Assembly: GCA_963747735.1 (NCBI GenBank) | Contig: CAVVGE010000019.1 | Span: 620,001 to 684,000 of the forward strand | DNA: 64,000 nucleotides | DNA from: AP-15 sp963747735 | GTDB lineage: Bacteria > Pseudomonadota > Alphaproteobacteria > ATCC43930 > CGMCC-115725 | Direction: 5' to 3' | Shown here: positions 8,751-16,553 of the stretch, one piece after another | How positions within the stretch are numbered: the stretch's first letter is position 1 | Layout of the letters: the number at the start of each line of letters is the position of its first letter | Notes under the pieces: generated by a model | Told to the model about the DNA's origin: nothing | Database searches by the model: none | The model's input: the letters and a program-made list of their open reading frames with translations, nothing else | Translations under genes and position numbers: made by a program

Positions 8751-9261
8751 TCAAGCCGAGGCCGCCGGCTCCGGCGCTGTCTTCTCGGGCTTTGCCCGGC
8801 CCGCGCGCACGACCACCGTGCCGCCGGCGCTCTCGACCGCCGCGATTGCCGCCTTCGAGGCACCGGCAACCTCGATCGTGATCGCGGCGCGCAAGGCGCC
8901 TTTGTTGAGCAGGCGCACCCCGTCGCCCGAACGCCTGATCACGCCGCCGGCGACCAGCGCCGCCGCGTCGATCGTGCCCTCGGGTTTGAGCTTGCCGGCG
9001 TCGAACGCCTGCTGCAGCCGCCCGAGGTTCACCACCTTGAAATCCTTCTGGAAGATCTTGTTGTTGAAGCCACGCTTCGGCAGCCGGCGATGGAGCGGAG
9101 TTCTGGCCGCCCTCGAAGCCGTTGAGCGCGACGCCGGAGCGCGCCGTCTGCCCCTTGCCGCCCCGGCCCGAGGTCTTGCCCTTGCCCGAGCCGATGCCGC
9201 GCCCGAGGCGCTTGGCCCGGTAATGCGCGCCCGGATTGTCCCTGATCTCGTTGAGCTTCAT
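8751..9261 (-). CDS. rplO: 50S ribosomal protein L15, interrupted by a +1 frameshift in this sequence
   Basis: L15 is a central 50S assembly protein. The first 53 codons (MKLNEIRDNPGA, then GRGIGSGKGKTSGRGGKG and NGFEGGQ) are in one frame. The conserved continuation, PLHRRLPKRGFNNKIF then VNLGRLQQAFDAGKL and on to a stop at 8751, is in another. Between the CAG for Gln and the CTC for Leu there are seven bases (9096-9102 on the plus strand) where six are expected, so one extra base, most simply one A of the coding-strand AA at 9101-9102, breaks the frame. Correcting it gives about 169 residues. All other conserved positions look intact. Since L15 is normally retained, a sequence error is the simplest explanation. 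Confidence 0.85.
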
Positions 9262-9300
9262 CGCCTCTTTCCGTGCCTCGCTCGCGCCGCTCGCCGCGGC

Positions 9301-9486
9301 TTACTCCTCGACCCGCACCAGATGCTCGACCTTGTTGATCATGCCGCGCACCGAAGGCGTGTCTTCGAGAGTGCGGCGGCGGTGGCGCTTGTTCAGGCCG
9401 AGCCCTTTGAGGGTCGCCTCCTGGTCGCGCCGGCGGCCGATCGGGCTGCCGGTCTGGACCACGGTAACGGTTTTCTTGCCCTCCAT
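9301..9486 (-). CDS. rpmD: 50S ribosomal protein L30
   Basis: The 61-residue product has the L30 pattern: KTVTVVQTGSPIGRRRDQEAT, LGLNKRHRRRTLEDTPSVRG and the MINKVEHLVRV terminus. Its ATG overlaps the rpsE stop (TAATG), indicating translational coupling. Order rplR-rpsE-rpmD-rplO-secY is the standard spc operon. Confidence 0.96.
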   Translation of the reverse strand: MEGKKTVTVVQTGSPIGRRRDQEATLKGLGLNKRHRRRTLEDTPSVRGMINKVEHLVRVEE

Positions 9487-10106
9487 TACGCCGGCTCCCG
9501 CGCCTCGGGGTCACGCCGGCCGAGGATCTCGGCGACCTTTTTGCCACGGCGGGCGGCGACCGCGCGCGGGCTCGTCACCCGGCCGAGCGCCACGAATGTC
9601 GCCTTGATCATATTGTGCGGGTTTGGGCTGCCGAGCGATTTGGCGACGACATCATGGACCCCGAGCGCCTCGAAGATCGCACGCATCGGCCCGCCGGCGA
9701 TGATCCCGGTCCCCGCCTTGGCGGCGCGCACGATGACCCGCCCCGCGCCATAGCTGCTGACGATGTCGTGATGCAGCGTGCGGCCCTCGCGCAGCGGCAC
9801 CCGGATCATGCCGCGCCGCGCCTGCTCGGTGGCTTTGCGGATCGCTTCGGGCACTTCGCGCGCTTTGCCGGCCCCATAGCCGACGCGGCCCTTGCGGTCG
9901 CCGACCACGACGAGCGCGGCAAAACCAAACCGCCGGCCGCCTTTGACCACCTTGGCGACGCGGTTGATATTGACGAGCTTTTCGACGAATTCGGTCTCTT
10001 CGCGGTCACGCTGCTGGCCGCCGCCGTCGCGCCCGCGCCGCTCGCCGCTGCGCTGGCCGCCGCCGCTGCGCTGGCCGCCGCCGCTGCGCGTCATTGTGCG
10101 TGCCAT
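9486..10106 (-). CDS. rpsE: 30S ribosomal protein S5
   Basis: S5 contributes to translational fidelity and to mRNA helicase activity at the ribosome entry. The ATG at 10106 is chosen because it lies 10 bases after the rplR stop behind a G-rich GAGGGGG site; the upstream open frame overlaps rplR and is not conserved. The 206-residue product begins with a Gly/Arg/Gln-rich low-complexity tail containing the repeat SGGGQR, then the S5 core: EKLVNINRVAKVVKGGRRF, GAGKAREVPEAIRKA, and the C-terminal domain with GGPMRAIFEALGVHDVVAKS and GSPNPHNMIKATF. Confidence 0.96.
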   Translation of the reverse strand: MARTMTRSGGGQRSGGGQRSGERRGRDGGGQQRDREETEFVEKLVNINRVAKVVKGGRRFGFAALVVVGDRKGRVGYGAGKAREVPEAIRKATEQARRGMIRVPLREGRTLHHDIVSSYGAGRVIVRAAKAGTGIIAGGPMRAIFEALGVHDVVAKSLGSPNPHNMIKATFVALGRVTSPRAVAARRGKKVAEILGRRDPEAREPA

Positions 10107-10116
10107 CGCCACCCCC

Positions 10117-10483
10117 TCAGAAGTCGAGGCCGCCCTCGCGGGCGGCGTCGGCCAAGGCCTTGACCCGGCCATGAAACAGATACCCGCCGCGATCGAACAC
10201 AACCCGCTCGACCCCAGCTGCTTTCGCCCGCTCGGCAATCAGCTTGCCGACCGCGCTCGCCGCACGACTTGTCGGCGCCTGTGCCAAGGCTGGCTTTCAG
10301 CGCGCCGTCGAGCGTCGAGGCGGCGGCCACGGTACGCCCCGCCGCGTCGTCGATGACCTGCGCATAAATGTGCCGGGACGAGCGAAACACCGACAGGCGC
10401 ACCCGCCCGCCGGCCCGCCGGCGCAGGCTCGACCGCACCCGGCGCCGCCGCCGTGCAAACAGGGTTTTAGCTTTTTCCGACAT
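10117..10483 (-). CDS. rplR: 50S ribosomal protein L18, interrupted by a +1 frameshift in this sequence
   Basis: L18 binds 5S rRNA in the central protuberance. Codons 1-72 read the conserved N-terminus and core (RLSVFRSSRHIYAQVIDD, then STLDGALKASLGTGADK). The rest is in another frame: ASAVGKLIAERAKAAG, VVFDRGGYLFHGRVKALAD and AAREGGLDF, ending at the TGA at 10117-10119. Seven bases (10261-10267) separate the two parts where six are expected, so a single extra base, for example the one at 10264, accounts for the break. The corrected protein has about 121 residues, the normal size. It sits correctly between rplF and rpsE. Confidence 0.85.
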
Positions 10484-10488
10484 CGCCT

Positions 10489-11022
10489 TTACTTCTTCTT
10501 GCCTTCCTTGCGGCGGACGCTCTCGCTCACGTATTTGATGCCCTTGCCTTTATAGGGCTCGGGCGGGCGCCAGGCACGAATCTCGGCCGCAACCTGGCCG
10601 ACCCGCTGGCGGTCGGCGCCGCGCACCGTGATCGCGGTCGGCCGCTCGCAGGTGATCGTCACATCGGGCGGGATCGCAAACGCGACGTCGTGGCTGTAGC
10701 CGAGCTGCAAATTCAACACCCCGCCTTGCACCGCCGCACGATAGCCGACCCCGTTGATTTCGAGCCCGACCGAAAACCCCTCCGACACGCCGCTCACCAT
10801 ATTGCTGACGAGGGCCCGCGTCGTGCCCCACATCGCCCGCGAGCGCTTGGTTTCGCTGTTCGGCGCAATCGTGACGGCACCGTCGGCGACCGTTGTCGTG
10901 ACCTCGTTGCCGACCGCGAGGCTCAGCGTGCCGAGCCGGCCTTTGGCGGTCAGGACGCGGCCCGCGAGCTGGACCTCGACCCCGCTCGGGATCGTCACCG
11001 GATGCTTGCCGATACGCGACAT
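10489..11022 (-). CDS. rplF: 50S ribosomal protein L6
   Basis: L6 lies near the sarcin-ricin loop and factor-binding site. The 177-residue product starts MSRIGKHPVTIPSGVEV and ends with the signature PEPYKGKGIKYVSESVRRKEGKKK region. Both L6 repeat domains are complete. It is followed by rplR after a five-base gap and preceded by rpsH after nine bases. Confidence 0.97.
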   Translation of the reverse strand: MSRIGKHPVTIPSGVEVQLAGRVLTAKGRLGTLSLAVGNEVTTTVADGAVTIAPNSETKRSRAMWGTTRALVSNMVSGVSEGFSVGLEINGVGYRAAVQGGVLNLQLGYSHDVAFAIPPDVTITCERPTAITVRGADRQRVGQVAAEIRAWRPPEPYKGKGIKYVSESVRRKEGKKK

Positions 11023-11031
11023 CGCCAGCCC

Positions 11032-11430
11032 TCAAAAGATGCGGCAGAGAACCTCGCCGCCGACCTTGGCGGCGCGGGCCTCGTTGTCCGACATGACCCC
11101 GCGCGGCGTCGACAGGATCGAAATCCCGAGCCCGTTATAGCTGCGCGGCAGATCGGCGATCCGCGAATAGACCCGCCGCCCGGGCTTCGACACCCGTGAA
11201 ATCTCGCGGATCACCGGCTCGCCATCGACGTATTTGAGCTCGATCTTGAGCTCGGCAACCCCGGGCCGCACATCCTCGCGGGTAAAGCCGCGGATGTAGC
11301 CCTCGCGCTTCATGACTTCGAGCACATTGGCGCGAATCTTCGAGGCCGGGGAGGCGACCACCGCCTGCCGCGCCCGCTGGCCATTGCGGATGCGGGTCAG
11401 CATGTCGCCCAAGGGATCGCTCATCGTCAT
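11032..11430 (-). CDS. rpsH: 30S ribosomal protein S8
   Basis: S8 binds helix 21 of 16S rRNA and in many bacteria also represses the spc operon mRNA. The 132-residue product has the typical start SDPLGDMLTRIRNGQRA and the C-terminal STPRGVMSDNEARAAKVGGE signature. It lies between rpsN and rplF. No attempt was made to model the regulatory hairpin. Confidence 0.97.
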   Translation of the reverse strand: MTMSDPLGDMLTRIRNGQRARQAVVASPASKIRANVLEVMKREGYIRGFTREDVRPGVAELKIELKYVDGEPVIREISRVSKPGRRVYSRIADLPRSYNGLGISILSTPRGVMSDNEARAAKVGGEVLCRIF

Positions 11431-11443
11431 CGGCGAATTCCTG

Positions 11444-11749
11444 CTACCAGCTCGATTTGACCATGCCCGGGATCTGCCCCGAGGAGGCCAGCTCGCGCAC
11501 CGCGATCCGCGACAATTTGAACTTGCGGTAATAGCCGCGCGGCCGTCCGGTCATGGCACACCGGTTGCGCACCCGCGACGGCGCGCCGTTGCGCGGCATC
11601 TCGGAGAGCTTGAGCTGCGCGGCAAAGCGGTCCTCCGGGGGCGCGTCGCGGTCGCGCGCCAGCGCTTTGAGCCGCGCCCGCTTGCTCGCCGTGCGCTTGG
11701 CGAGACGCTCGCGCCTCGTGTTCTTCTCGATCATGCTTTTCTTCGCCAT
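11444..11749 (-). CDS. rpsN: 30S ribosomal protein S14 (zinc-independent type)
   Basis: The 101-residue product is the long form lacking the CxxC pairs of zinc-binding S14: it starts MAKKSMIEKNTRRERLAKR and ends RIAVRELASSGQIPGMVKSSW, with RVRNRCAMTGRPRGYYRKF in between. S14 helps assemble the 30S head. It follows rplE by 27 bases. Confidence 0.97.
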   Translation of the reverse strand: MAKKSMIEKNTRRERLAKRTASKRARLKALARDRDAPPEDRFAAQLKLSEMPRNGAPSRVRNRCAMTGRPRGYYRKFKLSRIAVRELASSGQIPGMVKSSW

Positions 11750-11776
11750 CCGGTCCTTCTCCGACTGATCAGACGA

Positions 11777-12322
11777 TCAATTGGCAAACGGCACGGCAAA
11801 CGCCGCCAGCAGCGCTTTTGCCTCGGCGTCGGTGTGCGCGGTCGTATTGATCACCACGTCCATCCCACGCACCGCCTCGACCCGGTCGTAATCGACCTCG
11901 GGAAAGACGATCTGCTCCTTGAGACCGAGCGCGAAATTGCCGCGCCCGTCAAAGCTCCGGCCCGGCACGCCGCGAAAATCGCGCACCCGCGGCAAGGCGA
12001 CGGTGATCAGCCGGTCGAGAAACTCGTACATGCGCTGGCGCCGCAACGTCACCTTGCAGCCGATCGGCATCCCTTCGCGCAATTTGAACGTGGCGATCGA
12101 GCGCTTGGCGCGGGTGATGACCGCGTGCTGGCCGGTGATCGCAGTCAGCTCGGCCGCCGCGGCCTCGACCTTTTTGCTGTCCTGAACCGCCTCGCCGACC
12201 CCCATATTGACGACGACCTTGTCGAGGCGCGGCACCTGCATCAGGTTCTTGTAGCCGAACTCCTGCATCAGCGCCGGCCGGACCGTCGTCTGGTAAAGCT
12301 CCTGCAAGCGGGGCGCGCTCAT
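11777..12322 (-). CDS. rplE: 50S ribosomal protein L5
   Basis: L5 binds 5S rRNA and contacts P-site tRNA. The ATG at 12322 (MSAPRLQELYQ) is chosen because it lies four bases after the rplX stop; the longer open frame overlaps rplX. The product has 181 residues with the family motifs KVVVNMGVGEA, TGQHAVITRAKRSIATFKLR, and the C-terminal GMDVVINTTAHTDAEAKALL. Confidence 0.97.
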   Translation of the reverse strand: MSAPRLQELYQTTVRPALMQEFGYKNLMQVPRLDKVVVNMGVGEAVQDSKKVEAAAAELTAITGQHAVITRAKRSIATFKLREGMPIGCKVTLRRQRMYEFLDRLITVALPRVRDFRGVPGRSFDGRGNFALGLKEQIVFPEVDYDRVEAVRGMDVVINTTAHTDAEAKALLAAFAVPFAN

Positions 12323-12326
12323 CTTC

Positions 12327-12647
12327 TCACCTGTCGATGACCTCGCCCGAGCGCTTGGCAAAGCGAACCTTGCGCCCGTCGGCGAGGAATTTGTAGCCGA
12401 TGCGGGTGGGCCGGCCCGATGCCGGGTCGACATGGGCGATATTGGAGAGGTGCAGCGCCAGCTCCTTCTCGACGATGCCGCCGGGGTCGCCCATGCGCGG
12501 CTTGGTGTGGCGCTTGGCAATGTTGACGCCCTGGACGACGGCACGGTTCTCGGCCGGCAGCACGCGCAGCACCTCGCCGGTCTTGCCCTTGTCGCGCCCG
12601 CTGATCACGACGACCTGGTCGCCCTTTTTGATTTTCAGCCTGGGCAT
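12327..12647 (-). CDS. rplX: 50S ribosomal protein L24
   Basis: L24 starts 50S assembly and lines the exit-tunnel opening. The 106-residue product carries a KOW motif at its N-terminus (KKGDQVVVISGRDKGKTGEV), then VQGVNIAKRHTKPR and the HLSNIAHVDPASGRPTRIGY segment. Standard position between rplN and rplE. Confidence 0.97.
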   Translation of the reverse strand: MPRLKIKKGDQVVVISGRDKGKTGEVLRVLPAENRAVVQGVNIAKRHTKPRMGDPGGIVEKELALHLSNIAHVDPASGRPTRIGYKFLADGRKVRFAKRSGEVIDR

Positions 12648-12654
12648 CGGCTGC

Positions 12655-13023
12655 TCACAACACTTCCGGCGCCAACGACACGATCTTCATAAACCGGCGC
12701 GCGCGCAATTCGCGCGTGACCGGGCCGAAGATGCGGGTGCCGATCGGCTCGCCCTGCGGGGTGATCAAGACCGCGGCGTTGCGGTCGAAGCGGATCGCGC
12801 TGCCGTCGCTGCGGCGGATCTCCTTGGCGGTGCGCACGATGACCGCGCGGTGCACATCGCCCTTTTTGACCCGGCCGCGCGGGATCGCCTCTTTGACCGA
12901 GACGATGATGATGTCGCCAACCGTCGCGGTGCGGCGCTTGGAGCCGCCCAAGACCTTGATGCATTGCACCCGCCGCGCCCCCGAATTGTCGGCAACGTCG
13001 AGGTTTGTCTGCATCTGGATCAT
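12655..13023 (-). CDS. rplN: 50S ribosomal protein L14
   Basis: L14 lies at the subunit interface. The 122-residue product is full length: MIQMQTNLDVADNSGARRVQ at the start, VKKGDVHRAVIVRTAKE in the middle, and FGPVTRELRARRFMKIVSLAPEVL at the end. It overlaps rpsQ by four bases, linking the S10 and spc blocks without a gap. Confidence 0.97.
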   Translation of the reverse strand: MIQMQTNLDVADNSGARRVQCIKVLGGSKRRTATVGDIIIVSVKEAIPRGRVKKGDVHRAVIVRTAKEIRRSDGSAIRFDRNAAVLITPQGEPIGTRIFGPVTRELRARRFMKIVSLAPEVL

Positions 13024-13328
13024 GCTGCACCTGCCCCCGCCTCGACGGCTTCAACCGCCTCGGCCGGCTCGGCCGCGCTCGGCGGCGCGGCAGCCGCGGC
13101 AGCGCCGAGCACGACCCAATGCTTGCGCTTGGAGATCGGCCGGCTCTCCTCGATGCGCACGGTGTCGCCGCTCCGATAGCGGTTTTCGGCGTCGTGCGCA
13201 GCGTATTTTTTGGAGGTCGTGACGAACTTTTTGTAGATCGGGTCTTTGACCCGGCGCTCGACCCGCACCACCACGGTCTTGTCGTTGACGTCGCTGACGA
13301 CAACGCCTTGCAAAATGCGCTTTGGCAT
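13020..13328 (-). CDS. rpsQ: 30S ribosomal protein S17 with an Ala/Glu-rich C-terminal extension
   Basis: S17 is a primary 16S-binding protein. The core occupies the first ~75 residues (RILQGVVVSDVNDKTVVVRVER, then HDAENRYRSGDTVRIEESRP, SKRKHWVVL). About 27 further residues of Ala, Pro, Glu and Val follow, making 102 in all; many S17 proteins stop soon after the core, and such tails are seen in some alphaproteobacteria. It overlaps rplN by four bases and rpmC by one. Confidence 0.95.
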   Translation of the reverse strand: MPKRILQGVVVSDVNDKTVVVRVERRVKDPIYKKFVTTSKKYAAHDAENRYRSGDTVRIEESRPISKRKHWVVLGAAAAAAPPSAAEPAEAVEAVEAGAGAA

Positions 13329-13537
13329 CAGCTCCTCCGCTCCGCCGCCACCCGGCTGCGCTCGCCGAGGATCGTCTTGATCCGGGCGATGTCGCGCCGC
13401 ACCTGGCGGACCCGAGCCGTATTTTCGAGCTGGCCGTTGGCGCGCTGAAAACGCAGGTTGAAGATCTCCTTGCCGTGCCGGTCGAGCTGGTCGGTCAGCT
13501 CGTCATCGGTCTTGGCCCTGACTTCGGCGGCCTTCAT
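13328..13537 (-). CDS. rpmC: 50S ribosomal protein L29
   Basis: A 69-residue helical protein at the exit tunnel, docking site for trigger factor and SRP. The ATG at 13537 is preferred over the GTG just before it because AGGAGGT lies six bases upstream; it overlaps the rplP stop as TGATG. The motif EIFNLRFQRANGQLENTARVR is typical of L29. The stop overlaps the rpsQ start. Confidence 0.95.
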   Translation of the reverse strand: MKAAEVRAKTDDELTDQLDRHGKEIFNLRFQRANGQLENTARVRQVRRDIARIKTILGERSRVAAERRS

Positions 13538-13959
13538 CACCGCACCTCCTCGCCTGCGCGGGCGACAAAGCGGGTGCCGAGCGGCAATTTTGCGGCGGCG
13601 AGCGCAAAGGCTTCGCGCGCGATTTCAGGGGGCACCCCGTCGAGCTCGAACATGATCCGGCCCGGCTTGATCCGGCAGACCCAGAATTCGGGCGAGCCTT
13701 TGCCGCTGCCCATGCGCACCTCGGCGGGCTTTTGCGACACCGGCACATCCGGGAACACCCGGATCCACACCCGGCCGGCACGGCGGATGTGACGAGTGAT
13801 GGCGCGACGCGCCGCCTCGATCTGGCGCGCGGTGATCCGGCCCGGATCGGACGCCTTGAGCCCAAAGGCGCCAAAGTTCAGCGTGGTCCCGCCCTTGGCG
13901 AGACCGTGCACGCGGCCCTTGTGCGCCTTTCGGTATTTGCTGCGTTTCGGACTGAGCAT
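13537..13959 (-). CDS. rplP: 50S ribosomal protein L16
   Basis: L16 is near the A site and peptidyl transferase centre. The 140-residue product starts MLSPKRSKYRKAHKGR and contains GRITARQIEAARRAITRHI, RVFPDVPVSQKPAEVRMGSG and GSPEFWVCRIKPGRIMFEL. It is six bases downstream of rpsC and coupled to rpmC. Confidence 0.97.
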   Translation of the reverse strand: MLSPKRSKYRKAHKGRVHGLAKGGTTLNFGAFGLKASDPGRITARQIEAARRAITRHIRRAGRVWIRVFPDVPVSQKPAEVRMGSGKGSPEFWVCRIKPGRIMFELDGVPPEIAREAFALAAAKLPLGTRFVARAGEEVR

Positions 13960-13965
13960 AATTTG

Positions 13966-14670
13966 TTACAACCCCTCGCGGCGGCCGCGCTCATGGCTCG
14001 CGGGCGGCCCTTCGCCGAGCCGTTTGTCGTGCGCCATCGGGTCGTGCTGCAGGATCTCGCCCTTGAACACCCAAACCTTGACGCCGCACACGCCATAGGT
14101 GGTCTTGGCGACACCATAGCCGAAATCGACATCGGCGCGCAGCGTGTGCAGCGGCACCCGGCCCTCGCGGTACCATTCCATGCGGGCGATCTCGGCCCCG
14201 CCGAGCCGGCCCGAGCAGTTGATGCGGATGCCCTGCGCGCCGAGCCGCATCGCCGACTGGACCGCGCGCTTCATCGCCCGGCGAAAGGCGACGCGACGCT
14301 CGAGCTGCTGGGCGATCCCGTCGGCGACGAGCTTGGCGTCGATCTCGGGCTTGCGGATTTCGAGGATGTTGAGGCTGACCTCGCTCGTCGTCATCTTGGC
14401 GATGTCGGCGCGCAATTTTTCGATATCGACACCCTTTTTGCCGATCACCACCCCCGGCCGCGCCGAATGGAGCGTGATCCGGCTGCGCTTGCCCGCGCGC
14501 TCGATGACGATGCGCGAGAGCCCGGCCTGAGCAAGGCGCCGGGTGAGGAATTTGCGCAGCCCGATATCGTCGAGCAGCAGGTTGCCGTATTCCTTGCGCG
14601 CGAACCAGCGCAAATCCCAGGTCCGGTTGATGCCGAGCCTGAGCCCGATCGGATTGACTTTCTGACCCAT
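13966..14670 (-). CDS. rpsC: 30S ribosomal protein S3
   Basis: S3 binds mRNA at the ribosome entry. The ATG at 14670 (MGQKVNPIGLRLGINR) is the conserved start; the open frame further upstream overlaps rplV. The 234-residue product includes the KH domain (VVIGKKGVDIEKLRADIAKM) and the C-terminal domain with GRLGGAEIARMEWYREGRVP and TTYGVCGVKVWVFKGEI. Confidence 0.97.
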   Translation of the reverse strand: MGQKVNPIGLRLGINRTWDLRWFARKEYGNLLLDDIGLRKFLTRRLAQAGLSRIVIERAGKRSRITLHSARPGVVIGKKGVDIEKLRADIAKMTTSEVSLNILEIRKPEIDAKLVADGIAQQLERRVAFRRAMKRAVQSAMRLGAQGIRINCSGRLGGAEIARMEWYREGRVPLHTLRADVDFGYGVAKTTYGVCGVKVWVFKGEILQHDPMAHDKRLGEGPPASHERGRREGL

Positions 14671-14687
14671 GAGCCGGTCTTTCCCTT

Positions 14688-15071
14688 TTAGGCGCCGTCT
14701 TCGGGGCGTTCGCAAACGACGACCGTCAGATGCGCGAAATGCTTTTCGACCCGCGCCGAGCGGCCGCGGCCGCGGGTATGGAACCGCTTGAGCACAAAGG
14801 CGCGGCCGACCGTCGCCTCCTTGACGTAGAGCCGGTCGACATCGAGCTGGTGGTTGTTCTCCGCGTTGGCGATCGCCGATTGCAGCGCCTTCTTGACGTC
14901 GTGGGCGATGCGCCGATGCGAAAAGGTCAGCTCGGCCAACGCCGCGGACGCGGTTTTGCCCCGGATCGTGCGGGCGACGAGGTTCAATTTGCGCGCGCTG
15001 GTGCGCAGGCCTTTGAGGCTCGCCAAGGCCTCGCTGTCGTCGAGGCGGCGCGGGGCGGCGGGTTTGCTCAT
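14688..15071 (-). CDS. rplV: 50S ribosomal protein L22
   Basis: L22 reaches into the exit tunnel through a beta hairpin. The 127-residue product contains RTSARKLNLVARTIRGKTA, the KALQSAIANAENNH segment, and the C-terminal hairpin region FVLKRFHTRGRGRSARVEK. It overlaps the rpsS stop by one base (TGATG), so the genes are coupled. Confidence 0.97.
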   Translation of the reverse strand: MSKPAAPRRLDDSEALASLKGLRTSARKLNLVARTIRGKTASAALAELTFSHRRIAHDVKKALQSAIANAENNHQLDVDRLYVKEATVGRAFVLKRFHTRGRGRSARVEKHFAHLTVVVCERPEDGA

Positions 15072-15349
15072 CAGGCCCTCCGCGCCTTCTTGTCGCCGGC
15101 GTGGCCGTAAAACGTCCGGGTCGGCGAAAACTCACCGAGCTTGTGGCCGATCATGTTCTCGGTCACCAGCACCGGGATAAATTTGTGGCCGTTATAGACG
15201 CCGAAGGTCAGACCGACGAATTGCGGGAAGATCGTCGACCGGCGCGACCAGGTGCGGATCACCTGATTGCGTCCCGAAGCGCGCGCGTCATCGGCTTTCT
15301 TGAGGAGATAGCCATCGACGAACGGGCCTTTCCAAACCGAGCGGGTCAC
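15071..15349 (-). CDS. rpsS: 30S ribosomal protein S19
   Basis: A 92-residue protein of the 30S head: MTRSVWKGPFVDGYLLKKAD at the start, TWSRRSTIFPQFVGLTFGVY and KLGEFSPTRTFYGHAGDKK toward the end. It lies 25 bases after rplB and is coupled to rplV. Confidence 0.97.
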   Translation of the reverse strand: MTRSVWKGPFVDGYLLKKADDARASGRNQVIRTWSRRSTIFPQFVGLTFGVYNGHKFIPVLVTENMIGHKLGEFSPTRTFYGHAGDKKARRA

Positions 15350-15374
15350 GCGTTTCTCCGTCCTGCGATGGGCT

Positions 15375-16202
15375 TTAGCGGCGGCCGCGGCGGCGCACGA
15401 TCAGCCGATCGGTCGCCTTGTTGTGCCGCGTCTTTTTGCCCTTGGTCGGCTTGCCCCAGGGGGTGACCGGATGGCGCCCGCCGGAGCTCCTGCCTTCGCC
15501 GCCGCCATGCGGATGGTCGATCGGGTTCATCGCCACGCCGCGCACCGACGGCCGCCGGCCGAGCCAGCGGTTGCGACCAGCCTTGCCGATAACGATGTTC
15601 TGCTGGTCGGGGTTCGAGACCGCCCCGATCGTCGCCCGGCATTCGCCGCGCACCAGGCGCAATTCGCCCGATGCCAGGCGCAACAGCGCATAACCCTGGT
15701 CGCGGCCGACGAGCTGGACATAGGTGCCGGCGGCGCGGGCGATCTGGCCGCCCTTGCCGGGCTTCATCTCGACATTGTGGATGATCGTGCCGAGCGGCAT
15801 GTTGCGCATCGGCATCGCGTTCCCCGGCTTGACATCGACCCGCTCGCCGGAGACGACGGTGTCGCCGGCCTTCAGCCGCTGCGGCGCCAGGATGTAGGCG
15901 AGCTCGCCGTCGGGATAGCGGATCAGCGCGATAAAGGCGGTCCGGTTCGGGTCGTATTCGAGCCGCTCGACGGTCGCCGGCGCATCGAGCTTTGTCCGCT
16001 TGAAGTCGATCAGCCGATAGCGCCGCTTATGCCCGCCGCCGCGCCAGCGCATCGTCGTGCGCCCGGTGTTGTTGCGCCCGCCCTTGCCGCGCAATCCTTC
16101 GGTCAGGGCCTTGACCGGCTTCCCCTTCCACAGCTCGCTGCGGTCGACGATGACGAGCTGCCGGCGCGACGGGGTCGTCGGATTGAAGGTTTTGAGCGCC
16201 AT
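15375..16202 (-). CDS. rplB: 50S ribosomal protein L2
   Basis: L2 is required for subunit association and peptidyl transferase activity. The 275-residue product has GRNNTGRTTMRWRGGGHKR near the N-terminus and the conserved C-terminal VRGVAMNPIDHPHGGGEGRS with its essential histidine, followed by GRHPVTPWGKPTKGKKTR. Normal length, normal position between rplW and rpsS. Confidence 0.98.
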   Translation of the reverse strand: MALKTFNPTTPSRRQLVIVDRSELWKGKPVKALTEGLRGKGGRNNTGRTTMRWRGGGHKRRYRLIDFKRTKLDAPATVERLEYDPNRTAFIALIRYPDGELAYILAPQRLKAGDTVVSGERVDVKPGNAMPMRNMPLGTIIHNVEMKPGKGGQIARAAGTYVQLVGRDQGYALLRLASGELRLVRGECRATIGAVSNPDQQNIVIGKAGRNRWLGRRPSVRGVAMNPIDHPHGGGEGRSSGGRHPVTPWGKPTKGKKTRHNKATDRLIVRRRGRR

Positions 16203-16220
16203 CGCCGCCGTTCCCGTCTG

Positions 16221-16553
16221 CTAGATGCCGGTGGTCACGTCGATCCTCTGGCCTGGCCCGAGGGTGACGATCGCCTTCTTGAAATCCGAGCGCCGGCCGG
16301 GGCGGCCGCGAAACCGCTTCAGCTTGCCCATGACGCGGATCGTGTTGACGGCGCTGACCTTGACATTAAAGAGCCCCTCGACCGCCACCTTGACCTCGCG
16401 CTTGGTCGCGGTCAGCGGCACGCGGAAGATCACCTGGTTGTGCTCGGAGACGTTGGTCGCCTTTTCGGTGATCACCGGCGCACGGATGATATCGTACATC
16501 TGCTGCCGCGTCAGGTGCGTGACGACCGGCGGGATGACCCGAAACCGGCTCAT
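16221..16553 (-). CDS. rplW: 50S ribosomal protein L23
   Basis: L23 forms the chaperone/SRP docking site at the tunnel exit. An ATG at 16553 overlaps the rplD stop (ATGA), so this start is preferred and gives 110 residues; a second Met at residue 19 (MYDIIRAPVITEKAT) would also give a normal L23. The C-terminal RFRGRPGRRSDFKKAIVTL segment is conserved. Confidence 0.95.
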   Translation of the reverse strand: MSRFRVIPPVVTHLTRQQMYDIIRAPVITEKATNVSEHNQVIFRVPLTATKREVKVAVEGLFNVKVSAVNTIRVMGKLKRFRGRPGRRSDFKKAIVTLGPGQRIDVTTGI

